Positions 54,589-63,504 of a stretch of DNA of 64,000 nucleotides are shown here, piece after piece. The notes under the pieces were generated by a model. That model had not been told where the DNA came from, did no database searches, and saw nothing but the letters and a program-made list of their open reading frames with translations. This stretch comes from an uncultured Pseudomonadota bacterium (GTDB lineage: Bacteria > Pseudomonadota > Alphaproteobacteria > Rs-D84): positions 1 through 64,000 of the forward strand of contig CADAKI010000004.1 of NCBI GenBank assembly GCA_902788485.1, given 5' to 3'. The translations under genes and the position numbers were made by a program. Position 1 is the first letter of the stretch; each line of letters starts with the position of its first letter.

Positions 54589-56736
54589 CTAATGCTGTAT
54601 CACGGCCGGAATATCGCCCGGATTCACCGGCGTAACCGGACCAACCGGCGGAACAACTGGTGAAATTCCAGGACACGCACCATACGAACGTGCCACAGAA
54701 CGATTTTCGATACACACACTGCCCGACATACGGCACGCACTGCGCACCAATGTTGTTGTATTACGTCCCGGTCTTTGATAGTTTATTTCAACCGCATTAC
54801 AATCTTCGGGTGTTGTATACATACCACATGTTGCAATCCAATCTTCGCAAGATGTGACACGCGCCGTCGGCGATATAGAATCCGCCACACGCAAATTCCA
54901 TTTCACATAAAAATCTTTCAAAGAATCGATTGTATATGATTTACCAAACCCAACCGTATCCAATCCATCACCCACGCGGCAAGAAATATTGTTGCGTTCA
55001 ACAAATGCGGTTATCGCGGTTGCAACACCACCGGTGCCCAAACCAATTCCCGCACCAATCAACGCATTTTTACCAACCGTGGACTTTGTGCCTTGGAATA
55101 CTTTGTTCAGTTTGTCGCTGCTATACACGCGTTCCAAATCTCTAATTTGTCCTTTCATAACCTCTGCATTTACACAACCCTCTCCACCACTACAATAAAC
55201 ACTGTCGTCATTGTTCACGGTTTTCAAACTATGGAAAGACACACTGTTACACCTAGCCACACAATCTTCATATGTTTTCTTAGCATCTAAAAAATCTTTT
55301 GGACTGGTGAATACAACACTCCAGCTGCCATGTGTAACCTTACTGTCATTCCAACTAACATCTTTGTTATCGTCACAATCAATTATATGCACAGTACTAT
55401 TATTGCCATCATTGTATTCAATTGCACACTCAGTCGTTTTTTCCACACCAACATCAATAGCATTTTTTACATTGACCATACTGACATACAAATTCTTGAC
55501 TGCATCACATGTACTCGCATCAAAATCCGATGCCACCAAAGGAATCATATCTGGATTCAAATATTGATTCAATTTAGATACCAAACCTTCAGATTGCAAT
55601 ACATTGTACAATTCCCTACGCGCATCGGCATCATTACAATCAAAATTCTTGGCCGCATGACCCGTTAATGCACCGATACCGGCACCCAACAATGTTCCAC
55701 CGCCCATACCGACAACCGCCGTTGTTTTGGTATCGTTCAACAATGAAAAATCAAATAAATCTTTGTTGCAAGTAAATGACGAACCCGCATCCCGCCAAAC
55801 CTCGGCCGCTTTGTCATCACCGATTGCGCCAAACAACCATTTATTTGTAATCATGTTATCTTTGTTATATGCCGCGACACGCACCTTGCACACGCCATTT
55901 GTTGCATCCCAACGCGCATAATGTCCGCGTTCACCATCAACACCTGTCAAATTACCATTGTTTGTGTTATTAACCATTGGACCTTGGGGTTGATTTTTCG
56001 ACAAAGTCCCATTATTTTGTTCGTTGTATGCGCCAACCTTGTCATTATATTCCGATGTCACATTACCGGATGCCGACACCGCCGCAAAAGATTTTCCATA
56101 CGTGTTTTTATCCAACAATTCACAAACATTTTCTGCCTGGTTCGGGGTCAGGCCCGTTTTCCGCAACACGAAATTATAATATTCTGGTTGAACAATGCGC
56201 GAATTGAAATCCAACCACACATCCACAGACGAATCATAAACATTGTGGCAATCAACACGCACATTACGAATACAATAATCAACCTGGGACGCACAAATGC
56301 CCATACCATTGATAATTGAATTACGCAAATCTTCATTAAACAAATCGTTCAATCCATTTGGCAAAACACCACTTTGCACACAATCCAACATCGATTGCAT
56401 ACAATCATCAACCGTAAATTCAGAATTCGCAACCCCACCATCTTCACAATCTGTGGGCGTCGGATCCGGATTTGGATTCGGGTTTGGGTTTGGATTCACA
56501 CCGCCACCATTACCACCGGTATTCGTCCCGGTATTCACCGTACCCGTCGGTGTTCCAACCCCCGACACTGCATGTGTCCCAATCGTATTTATAGACATCG
56601 TCGGCATTGTCGGCATACGCGCAGTCGTCGTTCCCGCCGTCATCGAACGTGGCGCGGCACCTGCACCCGACATAACAACCAATGCCGCACATCCGGCGAC
56701 ACAAGACCATAATAATTGAGACCTTTTCTGCATAAA
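54589..56736 (-). CDS. secreted cysteine-rich protein F, divergent member
   Basis: A 715-residue exported protein; signal MQKRSQLLWSCVAGCAALVVMSGAGAA with a GGGAGAA ribosome site. A Thr/Gly/Asn linker and an (Asn-Pro)5 run (PNPNPNPNPD) precede cysteine-rich segments with C-x6-C spacing (DCMQSMLDC, SCEDWIATC). Two glycine-zipper-like hydrophobic stretches occur (VVGMGGGTLLGAGIGALTG and ALIGAGIGLGTGGVATAI). A Pro/Val/Gly tail closes it (VVPPVGPVTPVNPG). The CMDQFC module is missing, so it is a distant relative or only shares style. Stop is TAG. Confidence 0.75.
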   Translation of the reverse strand, partial: FMQKRSQLLWSCVAGCAALVVMSGAGAAPRSMTAGTTTARMPTMPTMSINTIGTHAVSGVGTPTGTVNTGTNTGGNGGGVNPNPNPNPNPDPTPTDCEDGGVANSEFTVDDCMQSMLDCVQSGVLPNGLNDLFNEDLRNSIINGMGICASQVDYCIRNVRVDCHNVYDSSVDVWLDFNSRIVQPEYYNFVLRKTGLTPNQAENVCELLDKNTYGKSFAAVSASGNVTSEYNDKVGAYNEQNNGTLSKNQPQGPMVNNTNNGNLTGVDGERGHYARWDATNGVCKVRVAAYNKDNMITNKWLFGAIGDDKAAEVWRDAGSSFTCNKDLFDFSLLNDTKTTAVVGMGGGTLLGAGIGALTGHAAKNFDCNDADARRELYNVLQSEGLVSKLNQYLNPDMIPLVASDFDASTCDAVKNLYVSMVNVKNAIDVGVEKTTECAIEYNDGNNSTVHIIDCDDNKDVSWNDSKVTHGSWSVVFTSPKDFLDAKKTYEDCVARCNSVSFHSLKTVNNDDSVYCSGGEGCVNAEVMKGQIRDLERVYSSDKLNKVFQGTKSTVGKNALIGAGIGLGTGGVATAITAFVERNNISCRVGDGLDTVGFGKSYTIDSLKDFYVKWNLRVADSISPTARVTSCEDWIATCGMYTTPEDCNAVEINYQRPGRNTTTLVRSACRMSGSVCIENRSVARSYGACPGISPVVPPVGPVTPVNPGDIPAVIQH

Positions 56737-56835
56737 ACATTCTCCCTTTTTGAATACATTATACCATAAAAAAAACCATAAGAAAACTTTTTTTACACAT
56801 TCATCATAAAAAAATATGAGCAATTTATTATTTTA

Positions 56836-56863
56836 TTGACAAAAATCACATCTTGTCTATAAT
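56836..56863 (+). promoter_or_regulatory. promoter giving a leaderless mRNA
   Basis: TTGACA (56836-56841), 16 nt, TATAAT (56858-56863). The ATG at 56870 is 7 nt past the -10, at the expected transcription start. Confidence 0.8.
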
Positions 56864-56869
56864 ACAAGT

Positions 56870-57841
56870 ATGTCAAAAATATCAGATTTTTTTAAATCCG
56901 CGAAAATTCCATTTATATGGACACTGACTTATATATTTCTGACATGGGCATTAATGCACATATTATTCAATTTTGAAATATTTTCATCTCTACATTGGCA
57001 TCGTGTTGCACACGCACATTTGCACGGCCTGGGCGGATTTGCATTTTGCTTAATTGTGTTTGCATGCATACCATTATATATCGCGACAACCACCATCGTA
57101 ATCAGAACCGGAAAACCATTATTGGCCCTGCCCGTGCCAAAATTCATCGCACATATAATGGAAAAATTATTTCCAAAACAAACATCCCAACCGGACGAAT
57201 CCAACAAACAAAAAAACGAATCGTTACCCGACGCACCCGATACACACGACACAACATTGGATAATATCCCCGCCGAAATGCATGCCATATTTTTACGCGC
57301 ACGCACACACCCCGGTCGCACCGCCAGTCCAATTTGCAATGTATGCAGTGTAAACCCAAATGTTTATCCCGCCACCCCATCGGAACCCGGCGCACCATCT
57401 GCGACACACGACGAAATGCCATTACCACCTGATTTTGATGGGGACGACACACCAACAATACCCACCACACCAATGTTCCAAGATATCGATTTGGGATTCG
57501 ACACCGCACCCAACACAGACGACAACACAAATCCGGTCATAGATTATTTGTCTCAAAACGGGCGCAATTTTGATATAACCGACGACGATATTATCATCAC
57601 AGACACCGCCGCAATTGCCGTGCATAACGATAACGATTTTTGGATTATGGACGAACCAATTTGGTTTGCATCCGGCAAAACACGACCATCACCAATCGCC
57701 GCATTACACACCGCCGCCGCCGAACACAATGTCCGCGCGGTTTTATACCTGGGCACAACAAACATAATGAAGTGCGACAAAAAAATCGCCGAATGGGAAC
57801 AATCCGGCATACATGTTGTGACAAAACTGACCGATTTATAA
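56870..57841 (+). CDS. unknown membrane protein with acidic linker
   Basis: A 323-residue protein with two hydrophobic helices (about 14-35 and 52-78), a long Pro/Asp/Thr-rich linker (about 105-235) containing CNVC, and a C-terminal globular part (about 245-323) with FWIMDEPIWFASGK and AALHTAAAEHNVRAVLYLGT, which looks like a small alpha/beta domain. Function unknown. It has a consensus promoter and no ribosome site. Confidence 0.72.
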   Translation: MSKISDFFKSAKIPFIWTLTYIFLTWALMHILFNFEIFSSLHWHRVAHAHLHGLGGFAFCLIVFACIPLYIATTTIVIRTGKPLLALPVPKFIAHIMEKLFPKQTSQPDESNKQKNESLPDAPDTHDTTLDNIPAEMHAIFLRARTHPGRTASPICNVCSVNPNVYPATPSEPGAPSATHDEMPLPPDFDGDDTPTIPTTPMFQDIDLGFDTAPNTDDNTNPVIDYLSQNGRNFDITDDDIIITDTAAIAVHNDNDFWIMDEPIWFASGKTRPSPIAALHTAAAEHNVRAVLYLGTTNIMKCDKKIAEWEQSGIHVVTKLTDL

Positions 57842-57869
57842 AAAATCCCCCAAACGGGGGGATTTTTTT
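57839..57869 (+). terminator. terminator between convergent genes
   Basis: Stem AAATCCCCC-aaac-GGGGGGATTT flanked by A and T runs. Confidence 0.9.
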
Positions 57870-60666
57870 ACATCTTGATTTCTTGCGTTGTTATAATTGG
57901 CTGGCCCATTTTGGTACAAACCGTTCCTGCAAATGTGGATTCTGGCGTTGTACTGGTGCCACTGCCACCAAACAAACTGAACCCACCACACCCGTCAAAT
58001 GTAAAGAATCCGCCACCGCCACACGATTCAACCTCGGACGTGTTATAAACATCTTTGATATTTTCACACATGGTTGTTGTTGTGGTTAATGTGCATGTAT
58101 TTGTATCCGCAGAATACACCGCACGTACCGCAATTTTACCCAACATATTTCCCTTTGCATCGGTTTGAACAAATTCACCATTGCCAGACGATTGCAAATT
58201 CAACAAATTATTCATCGTCATACCATCCAAAACCAAACGCACATCATAATCACCGACACTGGCACCACCGACACTCAAATCATTTCGGGCAAAATCAACA
58301 CGTGAAAATTGTGTTGTATTTCGTACACTCTGCTTTACTTTTTCAACCAGCCCCAAAATTCCGCTAGATTTTAATGCATTTTCAGATTTATTTATTTTTA
58401 TTTTACCCGACGATGCCATTGCCGCACACATCACAGATTTATTTTCATCACTTTGTTGTTCGATTGCCTTGGCAAACAATTCTTCATATTTTTTAGAATA
58501 ATTTTCATTTGCCTTGTCCAAACCGGCATTTATTATCGTCATAATTTGCGAATCCAACAAATGCGGGAAACGCGCAGAATCTTGGGTTGAACGATCTTGA
58601 CGCGTGCCACGAACTTGACGCATATCACGACCATTTATGCACATACTGATTTTAGAATCAGATGTCAACAACGCGATTTTCTGATTAATTTTGTTTTGTG
58701 TTGATTGCAAACTGGACAACACACGGTCTTTGATTGCCGATGTCCCATCAACATTTTTAATATTATCTGAATATCCCGAAATATCTAATTCGTATTTACC
58801 AAATTTCACATTATCCGTGGCACTTTGGGTTTCTTTGATTTTAACATTACCAAAAGACAACAATCCTTCAATAACAAAACTGCCATCACGCGCCTTATAC
58901 CCTGTCAAACTATCTGCGCCAATATATGCATCGTCATCAAACGCCAAACATTCACTTTCACCGCCACATATTTCAATCATTTTTGCATTGACCGCATTTG
59001 TGCATGTCGTCAACAAAGAATTATCAACATCCAAATAAATTCCTTGGACAATATTATCGATTGTTTCCCACGCAGCCGCCTGGCCATTTTGTTGACAACC
59101 AACCAATTTATCCAACGGACACATATCTTTGATAGATTGTAAATCTAAACCGATGCATTTTGAATAATCAGAACCGCAACGGTCATCAGATTGCAAACAT
59201 TCTTTGACCTCGGTCGTGCATGCATCAACACGCATAGAAGCAAGGCGCGCATACACATAATCCAAAATTTGTGGTTCGGCCGCAATACATGGGTCAATTT
59301 GCACCTTGCAAAGTGAACGCATTGTTTGCGGGCGCGACAAACACATATCATACGAACCATCCGGATCATTTGGATCCATTGTATCTTTACATGCATTCTG
59401 GAAACATGACGAGATATTGGCGATACAATTCATACGGACATTGGATTCGGCCAACAATTCGGCGGACTTTAATGTTGGTGCAACTTCGCGCAGGAAAGTA
59501 TCCCACACCTGGTTTTTGACAGATGTGCATTGATTTGTCACCGAATCGCACATCGGTTTTTTTGCACTGATAATATCGTATGTTGATGCCGCAATAGAAA
59601 TCGTTGTCAAACCTGTTTTTATATCAAAAGTTTTGGCCTTGGATTTTGCACCAACACGTGTTTGTGCGTTTTCTGTTGCCACAACCGATGCACAGTTTGC
59701 AAAATCTTCGCCACAACCGGCGGTTGTTTGCATACATTGCTTAAAACGCACCGTGCATTGACCCAAATCATATTTATTTGCATTTTGATGTTGTTCCAAC
59801 GCCGCATCACGCAATGCAGTTTGCGCCGTTTGTAATTTTTTTGCCGCAGCATTTTTTTGCTGTTTCAAACTGTTTTCATACGCCGTGCAATCAGATTTAA
59901 TTTGTTGCCCATACATCAATTTTAACATTGACATTTCACGCGAACATTCCGGTATTTGCCTTACACATATATCCGACACAGATGCATGCAACGCGTCACC
60001 TGTTTGATTTGCAATATCATTTTCTGAATTGCCGAAAATATCGTTTTCATCTGTTTCATAAATATTATTCCACGCATCCAAGTTCAATGTCCGCGCACGC
60101 GTATTTTTGGTATTTGGATTTTGTATATCACCCGTAATTTTATCAACCATGCTTTGCACCGCATCGGCATCCGCACCCATATTTATGCGTTCAACACCGG
60201 TTGTTGCCATGGCATAACTCTGTTCATCTAACTTTTGAATTTCATCCAAAACTTTGTCCAATTCCGTATGACGATTACTGCATAAACAACGGCCACCATT
60301 TGCATTATCCAACATACAGAAAGAATCCATACACCCGAAATATTTTGTTTTGCATTCCTCGCTGACAACAGTATTTGTTGTTGCACCAACGATTTTAGTA
60401 CCACTATTTACCGCCTTTTGTGTGGTTGCCGCACGTGCATTTACGCGCTGCGTTGGCGCCGCGGTTTGTGTTGCCTTGGGCTGTGCAACCGCCGCGCGTC
60501 CGCGTTGCACCGTGGCACCCGCCACCGCATTATTTGTCGATTGCGTTGTTGTTGTTTGCCCCGGGGCCACACGTGTCCGTGCCGAACTGCGTGTTGCCAC
60601 CGCCGCATCGACATCCGTCCCAACCAACCCCATAAAAATCAGAGCGAACGCAAAAATTTTTTTCAT
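57868..60666 (-). CDS. large secreted CX6C-repeat cysteine-rich protein G
   Basis: A 932-residue exported protein; signal MKKIFAFALIFMGLVGTDVDAA, then a Thr/Ala/Arg-rich leader. ECKTKYFGCMDSFC with RCLCS starts the cysteine region. QCTVRFKQCMQTTAGCGEDFANC, MCDSVTNQC, NCIANISSCFQNAC and ACTTEVKECLQSDDRCGSDYSKC follow in the same order as in the protein at 17427, and VWDTFLREVAPTLKSAE is nearly shared with it. The C-terminal 150 residues differ: cysteine and Gly-rich (ESCGGGGFFTFDGCGGFSLFGG). GGAGAG precedes the ATG and TATAAA lies 24 nt upstream. Confidence 0.86.
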   Translation of the reverse strand: MKKIFAFALIFMGLVGTDVDAAVATRSSARTRVAPGQTTTTQSTNNAVAGATVQRGRAAVAQPKATQTAAPTQRVNARAATTQKAVNSGTKIVGATTNTVVSEECKTKYFGCMDSFCMLDNANGGRCLCSNRHTELDKVLDEIQKLDEQSYAMATTGVERINMGADADAVQSMVDKITGDIQNPNTKNTRARTLNLDAWNNIYETDENDIFGNSENDIANQTGDALHASVSDICVRQIPECSREMSMLKLMYGQQIKSDCTAYENSLKQQKNAAAKKLQTAQTALRDAALEQHQNANKYDLGQCTVRFKQCMQTTAGCGEDFANCASVVATENAQTRVGAKSKAKTFDIKTGLTTISIAASTYDIISAKKPMCDSVTNQCTSVKNQVWDTFLREVAPTLKSAELLAESNVRMNCIANISSCFQNACKDTMDPNDPDGSYDMCLSRPQTMRSLCKVQIDPCIAAEPQILDYVYARLASMRVDACTTEVKECLQSDDRCGSDYSKCIGLDLQSIKDMCPLDKLVGCQQNGQAAAWETIDNIVQGIYLDVDNSLLTTCTNAVNAKMIEICGGESECLAFDDDAYIGADSLTGYKARDGSFVIEGLLSFGNVKIKETQSATDNVKFGKYELDISGYSDNIKNVDGTSAIKDRVLSSLQSTQNKINQKIALLTSDSKISMCINGRDMRQVRGTRQDRSTQDSARFPHLLDSQIMTIINAGLDKANENYSKKYEELFAKAIEQQSDENKSVMCAAMASSGKIKINKSENALKSSGILGLVEKVKQSVRNTTQFSRVDFARNDLSVGGASVGDYDVRLVLDGMTMNNLLNLQSSGNGEFVQTDAKGNMLGKIAVRAVYSADTNTCTLTTTTTMCENIKDVYNTSEVESCGGGGFFTFDGCGGFSLFGGSGTSTTPESTFAGTVCTKMGQPIITTQEIKM

Positions 60667-60734
60667 AAAATCTCTCCTACAACTATCTTTTATATTTTAT
60701 CATAAAACACCGCATTTACAAAATGATTTATAAA

Positions 60735-60766
60735 AAAATCCCTGCAATTTTTTTGCAGGGATTTTA
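60735..60766 (-). terminator. rplQ terminator
   Basis: Stem AAAATCCCTGCAA-ttttt-TTGCAGGGATTTT with U-tract on the minus strand. Confidence 0.9.
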
Positions 60767-60768
60767 AA

Positions 60769-60799
60769 TCGCGGCTCGCCTTTGGCGAGACGGATGAAC
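60769..60799. repeat. TCGCGGC...GACGGATGAA repeat copy
   Basis: Short repeat with central hairpin CTCGCC-ttt-GGCGAG, shared with 12539, 12623 and 15363. It lies between the rplQ stop and terminator. Confidence 0.6.
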
Positions 60800-60806
60800 T
60801 TTTGTA

Positions 60807-61376
60807 TTATTTGCCTGTGGCACGACGTTTCACCGCAACGGTTTTTTTCGCAGCCGTCGCTTTGGCTTTCGGTTCTGCTGCCGCCTTGGTCGTTTTTTTC
60901 GCCGCTGGTTTTTTTGTGGTTTTTTCCGCTTTTGGCGCCGCCTCTTCAACGGCCTCTGTTGCCTTGGTTTCTGTTGCTGCATCTGGTTTTACAACTGTTT
61001 TTTTCGCGTTAACATCGCGATCAACCAATTCAATAATTGCCATCGGTGCCGCATCACCATAACGGAAACCGGCCTTTAACACGCGGGTATAACCGCCCGG
61101 ACGTTTTGCATAACGTGGACCCAAAACCGCAAACAATTTATTAACAGTTTTAGATGTGCCATTACCCAATTCAGACGCAACCAAACGACGGTTGGCAACA
61201 TTATCAACCTTGGCACGTGTAATCAATTTTTCAACAACACTGCGCAAATCTTTTGCCTTGGGCAATGTAGTTTTAATTTGTTCACGTTCAATTAAGTTTT
61301 TCGCCAAACCAATCATTAATGCTTTGCGCGCGTTTGTATCGCGATTAAAAGTGCGACCTGATTTCATATGTCTCAT
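60807..61376 (-). CDS. rplQ: 50S ribosomal protein bL17
   Basis: Large-subunit protein. [45 protein letters not shown] is the family start and [25 protein letters not shown] closes the core at about residue 128. Sixty extra residues form an Ala/Lys/Thr/Glu tail ([19 protein letters not shown]). It follows rpoA after an unusually long 235-nt gap with a structured element and a TATAAT. Confidence 0.96.
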   Translation of the reverse strand: MRHMKSGRTFNRDTNARKALMIGLAKNLIEREQIKTTLPKAKDLRSVVEKLITRAKVDNVANRRLVASELGNGTSKTVNKLFAVLGPRYAKRPGGYTRVLKAGFRYGDAAPMAIIELVDRDVNAKKTVVKPDAATETKATEAVEEAAPKAEKTTKKPAAKKTTKAAAEPKAKATAAKKTVAVKRRATGK

Positions 61377-61530
61377 TGATTACTCCTATATTTGTTTCTG
61401 CCCCACCCTGGGGATTCCGAGACTCCATAACCTAATATTTCTATCAGTATTATGGGATTTATTGTTTTTATTCTAAATCCAAAAAACTAAATTATACGAT
61501 TGCTCATACAAAAATTGTCAGAACATGCCA

Positions 61531-61593
61531 ATTGGAAGCATTTGGGGGTTCGCAGTGTACAAGTGCTACATAAGAACCACCAAATGCGACAAG
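61531..61593 (-). ncRNA. 63-nt structured element, copy 2 (rpoA-rplQ gap)
   Basis: Minus strand: CTTGTCGC, main stem ATTTGGTGGTTC paired with GAACCCCCAAAT (11 of 12), inner TTA, hairpin TGTA-CACTTG loop-TACA, CTGC, and GCTTCCAAT. Length, flanks and inner loop are identical to the copy at 11760-11822, while the stem sequence differs. A CGTATAAT box (61491-61498 on the opposite strand) follows, as in copy 1. Confidence 0.7.
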
Positions 61594-61611
61594 TGGCGTG
61601 TTATCACAATT

Positions 61612-62640
61612 TTATTTATAAGGATCTTCGTATTTCTTGGACAACTCCGCAATATTTTCCGGTGGCCATCCCGGGACTTCCATACCCAAACCTAATCCCA
61701 TGGCTTCCAATTGGATTTTGATTTCGTTCAAAGATTTACGACCAAAGTTTGGTGTTTTTAACATATCGGCCTCGGTCTTTTGAACCAATTCACCCAACCA
61801 GTTGATTTTGTCGTTCTTTAAACAGTTGTTTGCACGAACAGACAATTCCAATTCATCAACGTGTTTCAACAATTTTGGATCAAACGGCAATGCATCTTTG
61901 GCCTTGTCTTCGTCAGACGGCGCATTGATTTGTGCCGGATCTTCGAAATTGATAAATACAACCAATTGATCTGTCAAAATACGTGCCGCAAATGCGATGG
62001 CATCTTCGGGTGATACAGAACCGTTTGTTTTAACCGTCAATTCCAATTTATCATAATCGGTTGATTGACCAACACGGGTCTGGGAAACAGCCGACGAAAC
62101 ATTCAAAATTGGTGAAAAAATCGAATCCACAGGAATCACACCCAATGGCAAATCGGTATCATGCGCATTTGCCGCAACATAACCACGACCGGAATCCAAA
62201 ACGATTTCCATTTCAAATGTCGCATCTTTATCCAAAGTGCAAATTTCGACATCTTTGTTCATAACATCAACACCGGCCGGCGTTTCAATCATACCCGCCG
62301 TCACAACGACCGGACCACGCGCCTTGATGGTTGCCTTGTGCTGACCTTCGGAATTGGCCTTGAAATACACACCCTTTAAATTCAAGATAATGTCAGATAT
62401 ATCTTCACGAACACCGGGCAAAGAACTGAATTCATGTTGCACACCATCGATTTTGATATAAACCGGTGCACAACCCTGTAATGAAGACAACAGAACACGA
62501 CGCAACGCCGTTCCCAATGTCAAACCAAAACCTTTTTCCAACGGTTCCGCGACCAAAGTTGCAATATTAGGATTTTTTTCATCGACCTTGATATTTAACT
62601 TTTTTGGTTTAATCAAAGTCATCCAATTTTTTTCAATCAT
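61612..62640 (-). CDS. rpoA: RNA polymerase alpha subunit
   Basis: Scaffold subunit of RNA polymerase, 342 residues. N-terminal domain begins [14 protein letters not shown] and has [44 protein letters not shown]. The C-terminal DNA-binding domain has [52 protein letters not shown] precedes the ATG. It stands upstream of rplQ. Confidence 0.98.
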   Translation of the reverse strand: MIEKNWMTLIKPKKLNIKVDEKNPNIATLVAEPLEKGFGLTLGTALRRVLLSSLQGCAPVYIKIDGVQHEFSSLPGVREDISDIILNLKGVYFKANSEGQHKATIKARGPVVVTAGMIETPAGVDVMNKDVEICTLDKDATFEMEIVLDSGRGYVAANAHDTDLPLGVIPVDSIFSPILNVSSAVSQTRVGQSTDYDKLELTVKTNGSVSPEDAIAFAARILTDQLVVFINFEDPAQINAPSDEDKAKDALPFDPKLLKHVDELELSVRANNCLKNDKINWLGELVQKTEADMLKTPNFGRKSLNEIKIQLEAMGLGLGMEVPGWPPENIAELSKKYEDPYK

Positions 62641-62775
62641 TTTTATTTACTCCATTCGGCTTAGTTTATTATTTTCGCCAATCGGCACGCATTAAAAAAC
62701 GAATTGCCTTTTAACGCATGCGCCAATTTTATACCGCAAAATCCCAAAAGTCAACAAAAACCAATATTTTTACAC

Positions 62776-62801
62776 AAAAAAAACGGCCAAAGGCCGCCAT
62801 T
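62776..62801 (-). terminator. terminator
   Basis: Minus-strand GGCGGCC-ttt-GGCCG followed by eight T. Confidence 0.85.
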
Positions 62802-62816
62802 CCAAATTAACAAAAA

Positions 62817-63269
62817 TTATTTCTGAATCACAACCCACTGCTTGGTTCCATTTGTGCCATTTGCAGAAATATAACCGCATTCACACGCCGATGTTCCGTT
62901 TGTACCGCATGTGCTGGGGCATTTGTTGGCCGATGTCGGCGCATCAATACGACCAGATTGCAACGATGTGATATCCGTGGCATTGGTTGTCACCGTTGTA
63001 TTATCACTTGCCGCCGATGATGCCAATGTATTAACCGGCGATTCCAGCGCAGATGCCTGAGTATTAACATACTTTGTTGTTGCAACATTGATTGTATCAC
63101 TCTTAATGGTTCCGGCCGCAACCGTCCCCAACGTTCCCGCCGCAGTTGTCGCTTTATTGCTTTGTGCCGCGGCCGTATATTCAGGAAACGCCGGACTGGC
63201 CGGAAACGCATCCGCCACACCAACAAATACAACCGTAAATAAAAGCGCAAAAAACAGAGACTTATTCAT
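62817..63269 (-). CDS. small secreted Ala/Thr-rich protein
   Basis: A 150-residue exported protein; signal MNKSLFFALLFTVVFVGVADA. The mature part is Ala/Thr/Ser-rich and helical (STL ASSAASDNTTVTTNATDITSLQSG-like), then a compact four-cysteine end CPSTCGTNGTSACECGYI and WVVIQK. GGGGAAG precedes the start. The style (exported, disulfide-rich end) recalls the larger cysteine-rich genes, but it has no C-x6-C unit. It could be a surface or pilin-like protein. Confidence 0.72.
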   Translation of the reverse strand: MNKSLFFALLFTVVFVGVADAFPASPAFPEYTAAAQSNKATTAAGTLGTVAAGTIKSDTINVATTKYVNTQASALESPVNTLASSAASDNTTVTTNATDITSLQSGRIDAPTSANKCPSTCGTNGTSACECGYISANGTNGTKQWVVIQK

Positions 63270-63504
63270 TTCTTCCCCTGATACATTTCTTCCTTTACAT
63301 AAATCTTAGCAAAAAACGAAAATTTAACACAAGCGAAAAATACATATATTGTAAAAAAAATTAAACAGCGCAGAAATATGCGCCATACAAAACATTTTTC
63401 GATTCGGGTTTTTATAAAAAAAACACATCAAAGAATAAAATATTTCTTGAACTTCAAACAACTGTCAATACAACCAATATGATTTTTTTACTTGACAAAT
63501 TGAT

